From Pseudoflavitalea sp. G-6-1-2 (GTDB taxonomy: Bacteria; Bacteroidota; Bacteroidia; Chitinophagales; Chitinophagaceae), in the NCBI RefSeq assembly GCF_012927185.1, contig NZ_JABBGB010000001.1:1860001-1924000 (forward strand): a stretch of 64,000 nt of DNA, in the 5' to 3' direction. This document shows, piece by piece, positions 16,443 through 25,358 of this stretch. Made by a program: the position numbers and the translations under genes. The stretch's first letter is position 1. Each line of letters starts with the position of its first letter. Below the pieces are notes generated by a model. The model did no database searches. It saw only the letters and a program-made list of their open reading frames with translations, and had not been told where the DNA came from.

Positions 16443-18446
16443 ATGAAGCAATTTATTACCCGGTCGCTCTCGTTGCTCCTTTTTGTGTTCCTCTCTGCAG
16501 GCGCCTGGGCACAGGACTCCACCCCCGTAAAATTCACGTACTCTTTTGAAAGACTGAACAAAGAAGAAGTTCTCCTCACCATTAAGGCCGCTGTGGTTGG
16601 TGAAGGAAAGATCTACTCTGTAAACAAAACCTCAGAAGACGCTCTCGTTTCTATTGTAGAGTTCGACTCTGCATCGAAAAAATACCTCAAAGAAACCATC
16701 ATCGAGAAAGGAAACATCCTCGGTGAAAAAGATACTACTGTTGGCGTAGAGGTGAAGTTCTCGAAGGACAGCCTCATCTGGCAACAGAAAGTTGCTCTGC
16801 CCGATACCGTAAGCAAAACATTTGAAGGAAAGATCACTTACCTGGTGAATCAGGGAGGTGAGTTCAAGAATGATGATGCTGAGTTCAGCATCAAAGTAAC
16901 AAAGCCTGGAGATGATGCAGCAAAGAAAACTGCCGGAGGAGAAGAACCTAAATCTCTTTGGGAATTCTTCCTTGTAGGATTGCTCGCAGGCTTCGGCGCA
17001 TTCATTATGCCCTGTATCTATGCGATGGTGCCTGTAACGGTAAGCTTCTTTACAAAGCGCAGCACAAGCCGCGCAGCTGGTATTAAAAATGCCCTGATCT
17101 ATTCTGTTTCGATCATTGCTATATACACTCTCATCGGTTTTCTGATCACGCTGATCTTCGGGCCTGGCGCCTTGAATGAAATGGCGAGCAGTGCCGTATT
17201 CAACATCTTCGTGTTTGCGATGTTCGTGATATTCGGTATCTCCTTCCTTGGAGCATTCGAGATCACGCTGCCCGCATCATGGGGCAATAAGGTCGATTCA
17301 AAATCAAACTTTGGTTCTCTCTCCGGTCTGTTCTTTATGGCGCTTACGTTGGTGATCGTTTCGTTCTCCTGTACAGTTCCATTTATCGGAGGACTGACCG
17401 CATATACAGCTAAAGGAGGATCCATGGCTGCACCACTCGTTGGCTTCTTCGGATTCTCTCTCGCATTGGCATTGCCGTTTGCCGTGTTCGCATTCTTCCC
17501 TGCATTGCTCAATAAAATGGGTAAATCGGGCGGATGGCTCAATACCATCAAAGTGGCACTGGGCTTTATCGAACTGGCACTGGCACTGAAGTTCCTGTCG
17601 AGCGCCGACCTCGCTTACCACTGGGGGCTCCTCGACCGCGAAGTATACCTCGCGCTCTGGATCGTGATCTTCGGATTACTTGGTCTGTATCTTTTGGGCA
17701 AACTCAGGTTCCATCACGATAATGATCTTCCGCTGAACGATTACGGCAAACCATACCTTACTGTAACACGACTGTTCTTCGCCATCGCAGCACTGTCGTT
17801 CACTGTATTCCTTATTCCCGGTATGTGGGGTGCGCCATTGAAAGGATTGAGCGCCTGGTTGCCAGAAATGAAAACACAGGATTTCAATCTCAATAAAGTA
17901 GTAACCGTTTCTGCATCTGAAGGAACTTCCGGTACTGCAAATAATGCAGGTGGCGAAAGCATCAAACCTGTGAAGTATACCGACTTCCTCGAATCTGAAA
18001 TTCCTGGCGTGCATGCATTCTTCGATTATCAGGAAGCACTCGATGCAGCGAAGAAAGTAGGCAAACCTATTCTGGTAGACTTTACCGGTCACAGCTGCGC
18101 TAACTGTCGTAAGATGGAGCAGGAGGTGCTGACCGATGAAGAAGTGAAGAAAAGACTCAGTCAGGATTTCGTTGTAGTATCTCTGTACTGCGATGATAAA
18201 TTCAGACTGCCGGAAGAAGAGCGCTTCGAGTCGAAACATGGTCTCGGTACCATCAAGAATCTCGGCGATAAGAACAAAGAGATATCACTCGAAATGGTGA
18301 ATAATCTGGCGCAGCCGCTTTACGTGTTCATCGATCACGACGGAACAGTAATTAAAGATGCCGGTGGATACAATCCGGACATCAAACGTTTCGTAGGAAT
18401 TCTGGATGAAGTAAAAGCAGCTTACAAAGCCAAACACGGAAAATAA
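16443..18446 (+). CDS. dsbD: Thiol:disulfide interchange protein DsbD
   Basis: The 667-aa inner membrane protein moves reducing power from cytoplasmic thioredoxin to the periplasm. After a signal peptide (1-24), residues 25-155 form a DsbD-alpha-like domain that contains no cysteine. The eight-helix core spans about 170-465, with redox Cys191 (FIMPCIYAMVP) and Cys310 (VSFSCTVPFIGG). The C-terminal thioredoxin domain has Cys552-Ala-Asn-Cys555 (GHSCANCRKMEQ). The N-terminal domain keeps the fold (ITYLVNQGGEFKNDDAEFSI) but has lost the cysteine pair that the preceding gene still has. The pair therefore looks like a split system. The start is ATG 16443. Confidence 0.95.
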   Translation: MKQFITRSLSLLLFVFLSAGAWAQDSTPVKFTYSFERLNKEEVLLTIKAAVVGEGKIYSVNKTSEDALVSIVEFDSASKKYLKETIIEKGNILGEKDTTVGVEVKFSKDSLIWQQKVALPDTVSKTFEGKITYLVNQGGEFKNDDAEFSIKVTKPGDDAAKKTAGGEEPKSLWEFFLVGLLAGFGAFIMPCIYAMVPVTVSFFTKRSTSRAAGIKNALIYSVSIIAIYTLIGFLITLIFGPGALNEMASSAVFNIFVFAMFVIFGISFLGAFEITLPASWGNKVDSKSNFGSLSGLFFMALTLVIVSFSCTVPFIGGLTAYTAKGGSMAAPLVGFFGFSLALALPFAVFAFFPALLNKMGKSGGWLNTIKVALGFIELALALKFLSSADLAYHWGLLDREVYLALWIVIFGLLGLYLLGKLRFHHDNDLPLNDYGKPYLTVTRLFFAIAALSFTVFLIPGMWGAPLKGLSAWLPEMKTQDFNLNKVVTVSASEGTSGTANNAGGESIKPVKYTDFLESEIPGVHAFFDYQEALDAAKKVGKPILVDFTGHSCANCRKMEQEVLTDEEVKKRLSQDFVVVSLYCDDKFRLPEEERFESKHGLGTIKNLGDKNKEISLEMVNNLAQPLYVFIDHDGTVIKDAGGYNPDIKRFVGILDEVKAAYKAKHGK

Positions 18447-18474
18447 TCCAGCAGTAATGTTTTAAATAGGAGAG

Positions 18475-18502
18475 TCCCGGCAATTACTGCCGGGATTTTT
18501 TT
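18475..18502 (+). terminator. Intrinsic terminator of dsbD
   Basis: TCCCGGCA and TGCCGGGA (18475-18495) form an eight-base-pair stem with a five-base loop, followed by a run of T. It lies 29 bp after the dsbD stop. Confidence 0.9.
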
Positions 18503-18553
18503 GTGTCCACAGGAAAAAGGGAAGGTTTGTTTAAAATGAGGTAAACTGGCGTA

Positions 18554-18666
18554 AGCCAATAGGAAGCCGAGGTGATACCGATAGCGAGCCGAGATTGAGC
18601 CGAGAGGAGCCGAAGGTGAGCCGAGAAAGAGCCGATAGGAGCCGAATAAAACTGATATGTAGCCGG
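18554..18666. repeat. Helically phased array of AGCCGA hexamers
   Basis: Exact AGCCGA occurs at 18565, 18587, 18598, 18608, 18619, 18630 and 18640, with one-base variants at 18554 (AGCCAA) and 18661 (AGCCGG) and a weaker one at 18576 (TACCGA). Successive steps are 10-11 bp or twice that, so all copies face the same side of the helix. The array starts in the 3' flank of dsbD and is followed by an exact inverted repeat, GGAATAACC / GGTTATTCC (18666-18697). It is not coding: 11 bp is out of frame and no start or RBS precedes it. The stretch 18447-19065 otherwise has no convincing gene. Confidence 0.8.
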
Positions 18667-18738
18667 GAATAACCTGTATTGGATTTGTGGTTATTCCGTA
18701 TTGGAGCTGAACCTGGAGCTGAGTTGGAACTCCCGCAA

Positions 18739-18772
18739 TAAACAAAAAGCCCCGCTTTATTCAAGCGAGGCT
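18739..18772 (-). terminator. Terminator reading from the sigma factor side
   Basis: AGCCCCGCTT (18748-18757) pairs with AAGCGAGGCT (18763-18772) with one mismatch, and the minus strand continues into TTTTTGTTT. It is 294 bp beyond the sigma factor stop, so that gene would have a long structured 3' end or a separate small RNA. Confidence 0.7.
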
Positions 18773-18784
18773 CCTCAATTAGGC

Positions 18785-18853
18785 GTCATTCTGTTCCAGC
18801 CTTCTGACCAGCAAGCAAATCAGTAAAAAAGTCTGATGGAGGACCAGAATGAC
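18785..18853 (-). other. Long imperfect hairpin, possible structured RNA downstream of sigma factor
   Basis: GTCATTCTGTTCC (18785-18797) and GGACCAGAATGAC (18841-18853) pair over 13 positions with one mismatch. Inside the loop ATCAG / CTGAT forms a second small stem. On the minus strand it precedes the terminator at 18739-18772. This could be a 3'-UTR structure or a small RNA. A 48-codon open frame (18820-18966, minus) overlaps it, but has no ribosome binding site and I do not call it. Confidence 0.35.
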
Positions 18854-19065
18854 AATATGTTTCCAGTCAATTTCCTGTCAAATGTAGGCAGCGTAACCAT
18901 TCGCACGGTTTCTGCGCCGTTAATGTTTTGCCAAGAAGTAAAACCGGTAGTGTCAAATTGTTTCATCTTTCAGAAATAGCATTTCGTACTTGCTATTCTC
19001 TTTGATTCGTTTTGTTGAACAAGTTGTTCAGTGAAAAAGTTCGATGGAATTGTAAAAGCGATGAA

Positions 19066-19647
19066 CTATAACGCAATCTTTTTCTGCGTCATCATTTTTC
19101 TCAGATTGATGAGTCCGTAGCGCATTCTTCCCAAAGCCGTATTGATACTGCAATTGGTGAGGCTTGCGATCTCTTTGAAACTCATGTCTGCATAATGACG
19201 GAGAATGATCACTTCGCGCTGATCATCAGGGAGAAGATCCAGCATCTGGCGAACGCGGTCATAGCTCTGGCGTTTCATCATCTTCATATCTGCACCATCT
19301 TCCGTGAAATTGATCACTTCAAAAATGTCGCGGTCATCACTTGTTTTGATTGCCGGCGTTCTTTTTACTTTTCTGAAATGGTCTACACAGAGATTGTGTG
19401 CAATGCGCATCGCCCAGGGAAGGAATTTTCCTTCTTCAGTGTAGCGGCCGCTGCGGATAGTGTCGATGATTTTGATGAGTACATCCTGAAAGATATCCTC
19501 TGCGAGGTACTTGTCTTTTACGAGGAACAGGATGGAAGTGTACATTTTGTCTTTGTGACGAAGAACTAAGGTCTCAAGAGCATAAAGATCCCCATCCTGG
19601 AAGTCCTGGATGAGTTCATGGTCGGTTTTTTTGCGTAGTAAATTCAT
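19066..19647 (-). CDS. ECF-type RNA polymerase sigma factor
   Basis: The 193-aa protein has region 2 at about residues 20-90 (LVLRHKDKMYTSILFLVKD...FLPWAMRIAHNLCVDHFRK) and region 4 at about 130-185 (LDLLPDDQREVIILRHYADM SFKEIASLTNCSINTALGRM in two parts). It directs RNA polymerase to a specific promoter set. The GRM(R)YGLINLRKMM end is typical of a Bacteroidota sigma type with no adjacent FecR. No anti-sigma gene is next to it here, so its control must be elsewhere or at the level of expression. The 335 bp upstream are AT-rich without a gene. Confidence 0.93.
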   Translation of the reverse strand: MNLLRKKTDHELIQDFQDGDLYALETLVLRHKDKMYTSILFLVKDKYLAEDIFQDVLIKIIDTIRSGRYTEEGKFLPWAMRIAHNLCVDHFRKVKRTPAIKTSDDRDIFEVINFTEDGADMKMMKRQSYDRVRQMLDLLPDDQREVIILRHYADMSFKEIASLTNCSINTALGRMRYGLINLRKMMTQKKIAL

Positions 19648-19982
19648 AAACTTCTACGGGTTTTGACGGTTATAGGATATTATTGTTGGATTTATTGGCT
19701 GATCGGTTTTTCTGTGTAGAAGTGCTCTCTCAATAGGCGTTAAAGTTTTGTTTGCGGGGGGTGACCGCATTAATCACTAATTAAAGATAGTGCCTTTTTT
19801 GAATCTGCCAAATTTTAACCCTTTTTTTAAACTTCCCACATACTATTGACTATTACATATTTACCATATATCAATCTGTTTGATCTTTGTCAAGTTTAAC
19901 CGCATATTCAGCGAACTTTTACCTTCTTTTTCTGTAGTATACAATATTCTCCTTATTGCAATATTTTTGTGCTCCATACTAT
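19648..19982. other. Divergent intergenic region between sigma factor and uvrA
   Basis: This 335-bp AT-rich stretch separates two divergent genes. I see no gene. It must carry both promoters; only the uvrA -7 box (19962-19969) is clear. A G6 run and several T runs are present. Confidence 0.6.
19962..19969 (+). promoter_or_regulatory. -7 promoter box of uvrA
   Basis: TATTTTTG fits TAnnTTTG and ends 13 bp before the ATG at 19983. No SOS (LexA-like) palindrome is evident next to it. Confidence 0.45.
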
Positions 19983-22787
19983 ATGACAGTCACCACCAAA
20001 AAGAATAAAGCCGCCAAAGCGGTAACTTCTCCTACCACTTCCGACAGCATTTACGTTAAAGGCGCGCGTGTACATAATCTGAAAGATGTATCCGTTCACT
20101 TCCCTCGTAATAAATTCATTGTGGTAACAGGGGTTTCCGGCTCCGGCAAATCATCACTCACCATCGATACGCTTTTCGCAGAAGGTCAGCGCCGCTATGC
20201 AGAAAGCCTCAGTGCATACGCACGCCAGTTCATGGCACGTATGGTGAAACCCGATGTGGATTTCATCAAAGGGCTTTGTCCGGCTATCGCCATCGAACAG
20301 AAAGTGGTTACGCGTACTCCGCGTTCCACCGTCGGTAGCATGACGGAGATCTACGACTATCTCCGCCTGCTCTTCGCACGTACCGGCAAAACCATTTCCC
20401 CCGTATCCGGAAAGCAGGTGAAGAAAGATGATACGGCCGATGTGATCAACGCCATCAAAGCCCTCAAAACCGGTGACAAGGTTTTACTGCTCATCCCATT
20501 CAAACAACATAAGAACCGCAAGCCGCAGGAAGAACTGAACATACTGCTGCAAAAAGGTTTTACCAGATTATACGACGGCTCAGTAAATGCCATCGAAGAT
20601 CTGATGGAAGAGAAATCGTGGAAGCCCGCCAAAGAATGTTACGTGCTGGTAGATCGTCTGGTAGTGAAGGATGAATTTGATGAAGATGATATGCACCGCA
20701 TGGGCGACTCCATCGGAACCGCTTTCTACGAAGGTGAAGGCAGCATGCTCATCGAAGTGAATGGCGAAAAGAAAATCACTTTCTCCAATAAGTTCGAACT
20801 CGATGGCATCACATTCGAGGAGCCTGTTCCCAATCTCTTCTCCTTCAATAATCCTTTTGGTGCCTGCCCTACCTGCGAAGGTTTCAGTCAGGTACTCGGT
20901 ATAGATGCGGATCTGGTGATACCAGACAAACGCCTCAGCGTGTACGAAGGCGCTGTAGCGCCCTGGAAAGGGGATAAGCTCAGCGCGTGGAAAGATCAAT
21001 TCGTGAAGGGTGCGAAGAAATTCGATTTCCCGATCCACAAACCCATCATCGACCTCACCAAAGAACAATACAATCAGCTCTGGGAAGGAAACTCATTTGT
21101 GCAGGGCATCGACGATTTCTTCAAAGAAGTGGAAGCCAATCTGTACAAAGTGCAGTACCGCGTACTGCTCAGCAGATACAGAGGAAGAACTACCTGTCCT
21201 GATTGTAAAGGATATCGCCTCCGCAAAGAAGCGCTCTATGTAAAAGTAGGCGATAAGCATATCGGAGAGCTCTGCGAAATTCCTGTACGTGATCTCACAG
21301 AATGGTTTGCCAAACTGAAGCTGAGCGAGTACGATCAGCAGGTGGCCAAGCGCATTCTCATAGAAATAAATCATCGCCTGAAAACCTTGATGGACGTAGG
21401 TTTGGGCTATCTTACGCTCAATCGTCTCGCCAACTCTTTGAGTGGTGGCGAAAGTCAGCGTATTCAACTCACGCGTTCACTGGGCAGCAATCTCACCAAC
21501 TCGTTGTACATACTCGATGAGCCTTCGATCGGATTGCATTCGCGCGATACGGAAAGATTGATCCGTGTACTCAAGGAACTCCGCGATCTCGGTAACACAG
21601 TTGTTGTGGTAGAACACGATGAACTGATGATGCGCGAAGCAGATCATATTATCGACATGGGACCACTTGCATCGCATCTTGGTGGACAAGTGGTAGCCGC
21701 CGGCAATTACGACGAACTCATTGCCAACGAGAACAGCCTCACCGGTCAGTATCTCAAAGGCACACTCACTATCGATGCACCGAAGACCGTTCGCAAATGG
21801 AACCGAAGCATCAAAGTAGAAGGAGCACGACAGAATAACCTGCAAAATGTAACAGCTGAATTTCCGCTGAACACTTTCACTGTAGTAAGCGGCGTGAGCG
21901 GAAGCGGAAAAACAACACTCGTAAAACAGATCCTCTATCCCGGACTGCAGAAAATAAAAGGAGAGTTTGCTGAAAAAGTAGGATTGCACAAAAGCATCAC
22001 AGGTGATATCGACAGCATTTCCCAGATCGAAATGATCGATCAGAATCCTATCGGTAAATCATCGCGAAGCAATCCGGTAACCTATATCAAAGCATACGAT
22101 GAGATCCGCGATCTCTATGCGAAGCAGCCGCTGAGCAAAACACGCGGATTTCAACCCAAGCATTTTTCTTTCAACGTAGACGGAGGCCGATGCGATACCT
22201 GTAAGGGTGAAGGCGAACAAATTGTAGAAATGCAGTTCCTGGCAGATGTGCACCTCACCTGCGAAGTATGCGGTGGAAAGAAGTTCAAGGAAGAAGTGCT
22301 GGAAGTGCAATTCAAAGGAAAGAACATCTACGATATTCTCGAACTGAGTGTGGACGAATCGCTGATCTTCTTCGAAGGAGAGAAAGATATTGTGAACAGG
22401 ATCCGTCCGCTCAGCGATGTGGGACTGGGTTATGTGAAACTGGGACAATCGTCCGATACACTTTCCGGCGGCGAAGCACAACGAGTGAAACTGGCATCAT
22501 TCCTTGGCAAAGGAAAGGGGCAGGGCCAGATACTCTTCATCTTCGATGAGCCTACAACCGGACTGCATTTTCATGATATCCGAAAACTGCTGGCATCGTT
22601 CAATGCATTGATAGAGCAGGGGCATTCGATACTGGTGATCGAGCACAATACAGATGTGATCAAGAGTGCAGACTGGGTGATCGATCTCGGCCCCGAAGCC
22701 GGCGACGGCGGTGGTACCATCATCTATGCAGGCGTGCCATCCGGATTGAAAAAGGTAAAGGAAAGCTATACAGGGAAGTTTCTGTAA
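19983..22787 (+). CDS. uvrA: Excinuclease ABC subunit A
   Basis: The 934-aa DNA damage sensor of nucleotide excision repair has two ABC ATPase modules. Walker A sites are GVSGSGKSSL (near residue 50) and GVSGSGKTTL (near residue 640). The signature motifs are LSGGESQRIQL and LSGGEAQRVKL. Zinc-binding clusters include CPTCEGF, CPDCKGY and CDTCKGEGE with LTCEVCGGKKF. The length matches canonical UvrA rather than the shorter UvrA2 type. The ATG at 19983 (MTVTTKKNKAAKAV) is preferred to a TTG at 19956, which lies ahead of the promoter box. It works with UvrB and UvrC, neither of which is in the window. Confidence 0.97.
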   Translation: MTVTTKKNKAAKAVTSPTTSDSIYVKGARVHNLKDVSVHFPRNKFIVVTGVSGSGKSSLTIDTLFAEGQRRYAESLSAYARQFMARMVKPDVDFIKGLCPAIAIEQKVVTRTPRSTVGSMTEIYDYLRLLFARTGKTISPVSGKQVKKDDTADVINAIKALKTGDKVLLLIPFKQHKNRKPQEELNILLQKGFTRLYDGSVNAIEDLMEEKSWKPAKECYVLVDRLVVKDEFDEDDMHRMGDSIGTAFYEGEGSMLIEVNGEKKITFSNKFELDGITFEEPVPNLFSFNNPFGACPTCEGFSQVLGIDADLVIPDKRLSVYEGAVAPWKGDKLSAWKDQFVKGAKKFDFPIHKPIIDLTKEQYNQLWEGNSFVQGIDDFFKEVEANLYKVQYRVLLSRYRGRTTCPDCKGYRLRKEALYVKVGDKHIGELCEIPVRDLTEWFAKLKLSEYDQQVAKRILIEINHRLKTLMDVGLGYLTLNRLANSLSGGESQRIQLTRSLGSNLTNSLYILDEPSIGLHSRDTERLIRVLKELRDLGNTVVVVEHDELMMREADHIIDMGPLASHLGGQVVAAGNYDELIANENSLTGQYLKGTLTIDAPKTVRKWNRSIKVEGARQNNLQNVTAEFPLNTFTVVSGVSGSGKTTLVKQILYPGLQKIKGEFAEKVGLHKSITGDIDSISQIEMIDQNPIGKSSRSNPVTYIKAYDEIRDLYAKQPLSKTRGFQPKHFSFNVDGGRCDTCKGEGEQIVEMQFLADVHLTCEVCGGKKFKEEVLEVQFKGKNIYDILELSVDESLIFFEGEKDIVNRIRPLSDVGLGYVKLGQSSDTLSGGEAQRVKLASFLGKGKGQGQILFIFDEPTTGLHFHDIRKLLASFNALIEQGHSILVIEHNTDVIKSADWVIDLGPEAGDGGGTIIYAGVPSGLKKVKESYTGKFL

Positions 22788-22863
22788 TACTTCCTGTTTC
22801 AACATATTTTAACTTTTTCGGCACCGATCAGAATTGTTACTTCGCCTCACAATTTTACCCCGG

Positions 22864-23409
22864 ATGGTCAGATATTTATTGCTGGTAATTGTTTTATTGT
22901 CTGCACAGTGGACGTTTGCGCAACGCGTAACGCTGAATTCAAAACCAAAGCAGCAGCCGCTGCTTCCGGTTAAGACAGAACTTACCATTCCCGACCTGCA
23001 GAAATTAATGGAGTACGACAATTTCCGCATCGATACCACCATGAAAAAGAAAGGGTATCTGCTGATGCAGAAAGATGTGGATTCTGCCACTTCACTTTAT
23101 CAATACTCATTTCTGGAGCACAATACGGAAAAACCTTCTACTGTCCGGAGCCTGCAATACATGGATGTAAACACCAGCAAGTATTCCAGCCGCCTGCTCA
23201 CCTATCGCACATACGATAAGGATGAGTACAAAGACCTGTCCATTTATCTGCTCAACAATAACTACCGCAGCACTGATAAGTATACTTTTCAGGGAGCGGA
23301 GAATATCGTCTACAGCAACGGAACCCAAACTATCCGTGTAAAAATATTTGTTACGCCGATGCCTGATGGCAGAAGATTCACAGCCTGGGAGCTGGAGTTC
23401 GGAAAGTAA
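22864..23409 (+). CDS. Exported protein of unknown function
   Basis: The product begins at ATG 22864 with the signal peptide MVRYLLLVIVLLSAQWTFAQ and is 181 residues. The mature part has a Lys/Pro-rich linker, then repeated Tyr-rich strands (SSRLLTYRTYDKDEYKDLSI, YSNGTQTIRVKIFVTP) ending GRRFTAWELEFGK. No family is recognised. It is 76 bp after uvrA and may be read through from it, but the functions look unrelated. Confidence 0.7.
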   Translation: MVRYLLLVIVLLSAQWTFAQRVTLNSKPKQQPLLPVKTELTIPDLQKLMEYDNFRIDTTMKKKGYLLMQKDVDSATSLYQYSFLEHNTEKPSTVRSLQYMDVNTSKYSSRLLTYRTYDKDEYKDLSIYLLNNNYRSTDKYTFQGAENIVYSNGTQTIRVKIFVTPMPDGRRFTAWELEFGK

Positions 23410-23445
23410 CGCAACATCAGTACTGTTATGTCAGAGTACCAAAAG

Positions 23446-23479
23446 AAAGCGGCTGTCTGTTGATCAGGCAGCCGCTTTT
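23446..23479. terminator. Bidirectional terminator between convergent genes
   Basis: AAAGCGGCTG and CAGCCGCTTT form a ten-base-pair stem with A-rich and T-rich flanks, so it can act for both the exported protein gene and the DUF4293 gene. Confidence 0.8.
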
Positions 23480-23500
23480 GAATTATGTGGAAACCGGTAA

Positions 23501-23929
23501 TTATCTCAGTCTGTCCAGGCTCTTCACCAGTTTCTGATCTCTGTAGATGCCGCGCATGGCGAGAATCAGCAGAATCGGAATGATCAGTGCAACCAGTGCG
23601 GAGATGCCGTAGTTGCCTTCACCTGGAACGAATTTTTTTGTTTGCAGATAGAACAGCAGCAGATCGAGTATCGAAAGCACCAGTGATGCCAGTACCAGTT
23701 TCTGTTGCAGCTTCCTGTCTTTAAAAAGAAATATAGCGATCAATGCGGTAAGGCCTGTTGCAACAGTAGAGATCAGCAAAGGGATGCTGCTCTGTGCTGT
23801 CAATGCAGTGAATTGTTTCATGGCCATTCCTTCCTGAATGATATTGCCTGTATAGAAGAACAATTTCAGTGTGAGGAAAGCTGCTACGGCAGCCAGCAAC
23901 AACCACAGCGTTTGAATGCGTTGGATCAT
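23501..23929 (-). CDS. DUF4293 family membrane protein
   Basis: The 142-aa protein has four hydrophobic helices (LWLLLAAVAAFLTLKLFFYT, SIPLLISTVATGLTALIAIF, LVLASLVLSILDLLLFYL, GISALVALIIPILLILAMRG). It begins MIQRIQTLWLLLA, the hallmark of the Bacteroidota DUF4293 family. The function is unknown. It ends with RDQKLVKSLDRLR, a basic cytoplasmic tail usual for the family. It sits downstream of glyA on the same strand but has its own -7 box next to the glyA terminator. Confidence 0.88.
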   Translation of the reverse strand: MIQRIQTLWLLLAAVAAFLTLKLFFYTGNIIQEGMAMKQFTALTAQSSIPLLISTVATGLTALIAIFLFKDRKLQQKLVLASLVLSILDLLLFYLQTKKFVPGEGNYGISALVALIIPILLILAMRGIYRDQKLVKSLDRLR

Positions 23930-23949
23930 AATGGTTAATTTGACTGAGT

Positions 23950-23957
23950 CAAAAATA
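23950..23957 (-). promoter_or_regulatory. -7 box of the DUF4293 gene
   Basis: On the minus strand TATTTTTG fits the consensus, 20 bp before the ATG. It lies immediately after the glyA terminator, so the downstream gene is probably transcribed independently. Confidence 0.45.
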
Positions 23958-23959
23958 AA

Positions 23960-23997
23960 GAAAAAAGAGAAAGCCCCGCGAAATCCGCAGGGCTTTC
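23960..23997 (-). terminator. Intrinsic terminator of glyA
   Basis: GAAAGCCCCGC (23969-23979) pairs with GCAGGGCTTTC (23987-23997) with one mismatch; on the minus strand it is followed by a T-rich tail. Confidence 0.8.
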
Positions 23998-24015
23998 AGT
24001 ATTATCATCCTTACC

Positions 24016-25296
24016 TTATCCTAATTCAGGATAGAGGGGGAATTGTTGCATGAAGGTGTTCACATCATTCTTCACTGTAGCAATTACAGACTCATTGTCG
24101 ATATTGCTGAGCACCTGATCGATGAAGCCGGCCACAGTATCCATATGACCTGCATTCATTCCTCTCGAAGTGATGGCTGGTACACCGATGCGGATACCGC
24201 TTGTTACAAACGGGCTCTTATCGTCGAATGGTACAGCATTTTTGTTGAGGGTGATATGTGCTTTGTCCAGTGTTTCCTGTGCTTTCTTGCCGGTGAGGTT
24301 CTTGTTGCGGAGATCGATCAGCATGAGGTGGTTGTCGGTACCGTTGCTGATGAGGTTGTATCCGCGTTTCACCATGGCAGTGGCCATTGCCTGTGCGTTG
24401 GTGATCACATCTTTTGCGTAGGTAGTGAAACCGTCGCTGAGTGTTTCGCCGAATGCTACAGCTTTAGCAGCGATCACGTGTTCCAGCGGACCACCCTGTG
24501 CTCCGGGGAATACAGCGAGATCGAGCAGTGCGCTTACGCTGCGGATATTTCCTTTGGGATCTTTGATGCCCCATGGATTGTCGAAATCGTGACGCATCAT
24601 GATGATACCGCCGCGAGGTCCGCGCAATGTTTTATGCGTAGTGGATGTTACGATATGGCAATGATCGAAAGGATCGTTGAGCAGTCCTTTCGCAATCAGA
24701 CCTGCAGGGTGAGCGATGTCGGCCATTACGAGCGCACCGATCTTATCGGCTACTGCACGGATGCGCGCATAATCCCAGTCGCGGCTGTAAGCAGATGCAC
24801 CGCAGATGATCATCTTAGGTTTTTCTGCGAGTGCAGTGGCTTCGAGTTGATCGTAATCAACCAGGCCGGTATCTTTTTTTACACCATAGAAAAGTGGAGT
24901 GAACCACTTGCCGCTGATATTGGCAGGGCTTCCGTGTGTGAGGTGTCCGCCCATGCTGAGGTCGAGACCGAGTATCTTATCGCCGGGTTTGAGACAGGCG
25001 AGGAACACGGCTGTATTGGCCTGCGCACCGCTATGCGGTTGAACGTTGGCCCAGCTGGCGTTGAATATTTTTTTGAGTCGGTCGATGGCAAGAGTTTCGA
25101 TCTCATCAATTACTTCACATCCGCCATAATAGCGTTTGCCGGGGTAGCCCTCTGCATACTTGTTAGTAGCAACAGAGCCCATGGCCTGTATTACCTGCAA
25201 CGATGTGAAATTCTCAGAAGCGATCAGTTCAATGCCGTGGCGTTGGCGGTCCAGTTCCTTACGGAGAAGGTCAAAAATGAGCGTGTCTTTTTGCAT
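24016..25296 (-). CDS. glyA: Serine hydroxymethyltransferase
   Basis: This 426-aa PLP enzyme interconverts serine and glycine and loads tetrahydrofolate with a one-carbon unit. Family motifs are [41 protein letters not shown] and the PLP-lysine motif [15 protein letters not shown] (Lys in THKT). The start is the ATG at 25294-25296 ([18 protein letters not shown]); longer starts upstream would place the promoter box inside the gene. The -7 box TATTTTTG lies only four bases before this ATG. The gene is divergent from a nucleotidyltransferase gene and monocistronic. Confidence 0.97.
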   Translation of the reverse strand: MQKDTLIFDLLRKELDRQRHGIELIASENFTSLQVIQAMGSVATNKYAEGYPGKRYYGGCEVIDEIETLAIDRLKKIFNASWANVQPHSGAQANTAVFLACLKPGDKILGLDLSMGGHLTHGSPANISGKWFTPLFYGVKKDTGLVDYDQLEATALAEKPKMIICGASAYSRDWDYARIRAVADKIGALVMADIAHPAGLIAKGLLNDPFDHCHIVTSTTHKTLRGPRGGIIMMRHDFDNPWGIKDPKGNIRSVSALLDLAVFPGAQGGPLEHVIAAKAVAFGETLSDGFTTYAKDVITNAQAMATAMVKRGYNLISNGTDNHLMLIDLRNKNLTGKKAQETLDKAHITLNKNAVPFDDKSPFVTSGIRIGVPAITSRGMNAGHMDTVAGFIDQVLSNIDNESVIATVKNDVNTFMQQFPLYPELG

Positions 25297-25300
25297 GGCG

Positions 25301-25308
25301 CAAAAATA
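25301..25308 (-). promoter_or_regulatory. -7 box of glyA, leaderless arrangement
   Basis: On the minus strand TATTTTTG is followed by four bases and then the ATG. Transcription from it would begin at about the first base of the start codon. Confidence 0.45.
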
Positions 25309-25358
25309 GTCGAAACGCCCCATAATTTTCACTATTTTCACGGTTTCGAAAGAAGCAT

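Noticed and set aside
18554-18666. CRISPR array
   Set aside because: The repeated unit is six bases with a step of about 11 bp; there are no spacers of CRISPR size and no cas genes.
18422-18745. Open frames across the AGCCGA array
   Set aside because: The 11-bp period is out of frame, no ribosome binding site is present, and the frame runs through a terminator.
18820-18966. 48-codon minus-strand frame downstream of the sigma factor
   Set aside because: No ribosome binding site or similarity is visible and it overlaps a strong RNA hairpin.
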